From assembly GCA_951799425.1 (NCBI GenBank), contig OX637395.1, positions 11,262,451-11,326,450 on the forward strand: 64,000 nt of DNA, read 5' to 3'. The stretch comes from Ilex aquifolium. Taxonomy: Eukaryota; Streptophyta; Magnoliopsida; Aquifoliales; Aquifoliaceae. The notes under the pieces are model-generated. The model was not told the DNA's origin, searched no databases, and saw nothing but the letters and a program-made list of their open reading frames with translations. The translations under genes and the position numbers were made by a program. Shown in pieces: positions 60,295 to 64,000 of this stretch; the stretch's first letter is position 1; each line of letters opens with the position of its first letter.

Positions 60295-60771
60295 TGTGAG
60301 ATCCTGGTTCCCACATCGGTGAGGGAGAGGGAGTTGCTGGGCTTTATAAGTAAGCCCTCGCCTAAATTTGGTAGACGCGTTTTCCCAGGGTCAACTGGGA
60401 GGAACAAATCCGTGCGGCCCGTTGGGCCAGCGGCCGGTGGGGCCAAAGCGGACAATATCTACCAAGGGGAGGGGGGGTGTTACAGCTTGGTATCAGAGCA
60501 AGTTGGTATCAGAGCCGACTCTCCCCGGTTAGCCGAGGGTGGGGCCCTGCACGGGGACGTGCAGCCCTAAGGGGGGTGGATTGTGAGATCCTGGTTCCCA
60601 CATCGGTGAGGGAGAGGGAGTTGCTGGGCTTTATAAGTAAGCCCTCGCCTAAATTTGGTAGACGCGTTTTCCCAGGGTCAACTGGGAGGAACAAATCCGT
60701 GCGGCCCGGTGGGCCAGCGGCCGGTGGGGCCAAAGCGGACAATATCTACCAAGGGGAGGGGGGGTGTTACA
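60295..60771 (+). mobile_element. TRIM (terminal-repeat retrotransposon in miniature), looks whole
   Basis: Two 190-bp LTRs, 60295-60484 and 60582-60771, begin TGTGAGATCC and end GTGTTACA. By eye they differ at a single position, so the insertion is recent. The internal 97 bp hold a primer-binding site for initiator-methionine tRNA (TGGTATCAGAGC, 60488-60499, repeated at 60504-60515) and a purine-rich stretch before the 3' LTR (about 60568-60578). Perfect 5-bp repeats TTTCC flank it (60290-60294 and 60772-60776). The element has no coding capacity, as is normal for TRIMs. The LTR text resembles a TRIM family common across flowering plants. Confidence 0.92.
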
Positions 60772-60776
60772 TTTCC

Positions 60777-63150
60777 CTAACCCTAGCTAAACCTTCTAGC
60801 CAGACATCATGAACTAAAACCAAAAATAATATATAAAAGATTCTAAGCAAAAGGTAGATACTTTTACAAGGTCTTCAACTCCTATTTATAAGATTAATAA
60901 AGAGAACATTGAATTGCACTAGAATTCTGTTATGACGTTGGCAGACTGATGACACGCGTCCGGACGCGTGTCTCTTTACCGTCCGGACGCAACTTCCAGT
61001 ATACTCCTCATTAAGCTTTCACTTCTCTGCCTCTTGCGTACGGATGTGCAATCTTCATTCGTCCGGACGCGCATTCCAGTGTGCTCCTTTCTCAGCTATG
61101 CTTCATCTTAACTTAATTTCCTCCAATTTATTGCCATTATCCTGCAAAATAAACACAACTCATCTTTTATTAGCATAACATCACTTCTTACATAATCTAT
61201 CATTTTTATCAAACTTTCATACTAAATAATTAATCTTTCCCAACAAATAATGTAAATATTAGACCATGATCACACCCCCCTAACTCAGATCTTGCTAGTC
61301 CTTAGTTAGGCAAATAACAACAAAAATAAAACCACGAATTAAAAAGACAACAAAAAAAAATCACTTGATTCACGATTGCATTTAGCATATGCAACAAGCC
61401 TTTAAACCACTAGGTTCCCCTTAGTGGATGAGTATAGTCTCATGAGGATTTCTAGAGATGATACCCACAAACATCAACCCGTGCTTAAATATCTGAATAA
61501 TAATTTTATAACACAAGATACTACCACAATATAAAAATTCTAAGCTGTAAACCTTTATAATAAGTATATTCAAAGCAAAATATAAAACTTACACGCTATA
61601 TAAATGTATACACTTATCATGTTCTCATATAAACTCGTGTGTAGTGTGAATTAATTATACCCAGTCAATAATTTACCTGGTAATCACCTCTACAACAATC
61701 AACTATTCGTCTCAATGCCAAATCTCACTAGATAATTCACTCATAAAAGATTCTCTCAGATTATAGTAACTATGCCCTCAACTATCACATGTGAGAAAAA
61801 GATATTTAAGTCAAAACAAAATAATGCTCACATGTCTATTAAAATAATCGTAATCCAAAGGAAAAAGATTTGACATAATCTCATGAAAAGAAATTAATAC
61901 ACAATAAACAAATAATCACCATTCCTTTTGTCATTCACACAAGTCATGCATCCACCAATATACTCTTGAGATCAGATAGGTCTTTGTTAAAGGTTGTAAT
62001 GGGGCCTTGGGATTAGGGTTTTGAAACGAAGGATATTCAGGAATTCAAAAGACTATCCATAGAGAACATTTACATTACACAACCAAACTTCTTTCCATAG
62101 TCTTTCATTTTTCACCCTTTAGAAGCACAATTTACAACACTTGCTCATATTTTTTTCAAAACTCATGCTTGCTATTTTTTTTTCTCTCTTTTTTTTTTTT
62201 TTCAATATGTTTTTTTTTACAGCTAGACATATTGTCTTTATTTTCTTTTCAACTTTTTTTTTTCTTTTTAGCAAGACATCTAAATGTTAATATTCACAAG
62301 TATGCAAATTTTTTTTTTTTCATCTTTTCTCAACTAACATCTCCCAAATTACATAAACAATAAAAACTCAATCTCGGGATAACCAAGGGTAAAATATATT
62401 ATTTTTTTTCATTGGCTTGGTTATTATATATTGGGTATAAGAAATAAAATTTCGCTTCAAAGGCTCAATCACAGCTTCTAGGGATAATAATATTCAAAGA
62501 ATAAGACTCAGGCTCAAATAATATCAACGATAGCCTAAAATCATATCTCAAGAGCTTTTGATAACACACTTCCCATGCAAATAATTTAAAGTCAAGCAAT
62601 CATTCATAATATTGGTGTTGACCAAAGCAAAAATAATGACAATATTGAAGAAGATTTGTTGAATAAAAATATTCTTTATTGAGTAAATGTAAATAACCCT
62701 CTAAGAAAGATGGATCAAAACTCACTAGGATTTTTATGCATCTCCGCTATATGTTTGAAGTTTTCAAGGTAAAATTCCTAACAAATTTTCAACTTGGTAA
62801 AGTTTAAAGTGCACAAATTATGAGTTTTTATTAGAACATGATATGAGATACAAAAATATAGAATAAAATTTTATGTGATGCTTAAACAACTGTAAATTTA
62901 AAGCTAAACAAATTATTTATATATTGTGGTGTCAAATTATGCATAAAATTGTTATTTAGATATTTAATAACACAACTGAACAAAATATGCATTTCATATA
63001 ATATTTGGAATTTCTGTACAATGCATATTCCAAAAGATAACAGAAATCAAGCCTAAACAAAAATCTACCCAAAATAGGCTTTGATTTCTACAAACAACTA
63101 AAACGAAAACAAAGAAAAGATCATCACAATCCCGAGACCTATAAGAAATA
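60777..63150. other. Retroelement-like noncoding stretch
   Basis: No gene is seen in 2.4 kb. It has repeated GTCCGGACGC words at about 60957-60990 and 61055-61073, long T-runs (62160-62330), and AT-rich filler. The position beside a gag-like region on the minus strand suggests noncoding parts of a decayed Ty3/gypsy-related element. No LTR pair is visible. Confidence 0.35.
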
Positions 63151-63152
63151 CG

Positions 63153-64000
63153 CTAAGATGAGGGGCCTGCCTGACTTTGTGAACTCTGCCCTAATCCCCT
63201 CATCTGAGCCCTCAGCTCTCTTATCTCTCTCCTCATCTCCCTTTGACTTTTCAGAATCTTGAACAATATCTGTCTGTCAGTCCTGAGATCAGTGTCCTCA
63301 TCCACTGGCAAATCGAGATCCTCATCGAAATTGAGGAACTGATCCCACTGCTCCTCTCCCGGTGCCATCTCCTCAGGTGCACCCTCCCCTTGCTGCTCAG
63401 CTGCCTGCCTTCTATCTCCCACTTGCCTAGCCACACTCTGACTCTTTAGAAGAGAGCCAGATTTGAGCACTACTACCTTCTTAGCTCGCTCCATGGTGGC
63501 GTCAATCACCACCCCGGCCTGCTCACACAGTGCTGTTGCCAGGCCTGCAAACGGAAAGGACCCTTCTTCGGGTCCACAACAGCTCGCCGCATCCCAGCGA
63601 GAATAAGTGAGGGGAGGTCTATGGATTGTCCGGTGTCCATGGCATAAAGAAGACGGGCTCGGTCTAGATAAATGTGGTTGTTCCTTAGTAAGGGGTAAAT
63701 ATTAGATACTGAAATGAGGTTCAGTATCTTATACTTGTTCCTTAAGTCACCCTACTAGAGAAACCTAAGCTCACCGGTCCAAACAAAATCCTCATCTCCC
63801 AACCACATCTCTAGAGTAATTTTAGGGATAATTTGGGTTGACCACCCGAGCTTGAGTCATTCCGATCAGTCTAGCGATGGTTGTAGCATCCACCCTAATG
63901 TCTTTGCCCCGAACGTAGGTACGAATGAGACCGTTTCCACAGTCATCGGCATTGCTATAGAACTCTCTAGTTAAGATGGGAATGCACAACCACTCTTTAC
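63153..64000 (-). mobile_element. Ty3/gypsy-related gag-like fossil region, running off the right edge
   Basis: Minus-strand reading from the window edge resembles the plant 'putative transposon protein'/Athila-type gag-like domain (for example FYSNADDCGNGLIRTYVRG, about 63905-63962). An acidic and then arginine/glutamate-rich C-terminal part follows (63153-63512). The region is broken by a few changes and is treated as a fossil. Most of the element would lie to the right of the window. The family assignment is from memory of the motif pattern. Confidence 0.5.

Noticed and set aside
60280-60812. Glycine/arginine-rich frames in GC-rich DNA
   Set aside because: They fall inside the noncoding TRIM LTRs and appear twice because the LTR is duplicated.

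Overview
The window looks like nuclear DNA of a dicot plant. It is AT-rich, its genes have short plant-type GT-AG introns, and most of it is layered plant transposons and simple repeats. I can support three host genes in 64 kb: an apoplastic aspartyl protease of the AED3/nepenthesin-like type (3426-5758, +, three exons), a trihelix transcription factor (29723-32184, +, two exons) and a short intronless ARGOS/OSR (organ-size-related) gene (47059-47262, -). The three have unrelated roles and nothing suggests they work together.

Layout. 1-3.4 kb: AT-rich spacer with a 31-bp palindromic minisatellite and a tRNA-derived SINE. 3.4-5.8 kb: protease gene. 6-15 kb: spacer with a Harbinger-like MITE, a hAT-like element and two neighbouring Mutator-like MITEs. 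15.0-24.2 kb: a decayed Ty3/gypsy fossil of the Tat lineage, interrupted by a 1.3-kb solo-LTR-like insertion. 24-29 kb: spacer with a degenerate tandem repeat, a Helitron whose core is a (CCA)n tract, and hairpin MITEs. 29.7-32.2 kb: trihelix gene with a MITE in its intron. 32.6-36.1 kb: a hAT-type element full of mirrored simple repeats. 38.2-40.0 kb: a Mutator-like element. 40.1-45.5 kb: a nested stack in which a Mutator-like MITE is split by a 4.7-kb hAT insertion that itself holds a possible organelle-DNA islet, a second hAT element, a Harbinger-like element and a Helitron. 47 kb: the OSR gene. 48.8-51 kb: a long-TIR element carrying a SINE, then a head-to-tail pair of Helitron-like units. 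52.7-56.4 kb: five copies of a 729-bp unit, four of them indistinguishable by eye. 56.4-59.1 kb: MITE, Helitron and nested Mutator-like element. 59.2-64 kb: a LINE tail, a young TRIM, and part of a gag-like Ty3/gypsy-related reading region running off the right edge.

Many of the transposon calls rest on target-site duplications read directly from the sequence: 8 bp for hAT, 9 bp for Mutator-like, TTA for Harbinger-like, 5 bp for the TRIM. No clearly new enzymatic system is visible. The least ordinary signals are the recent 729-bp tandem array, the Helitron family ending in a CTAG preceded by a TCTGAAGA-type palindrome (including a CTAG|TC tandem junction), and the nested stack at 40-45 kb.
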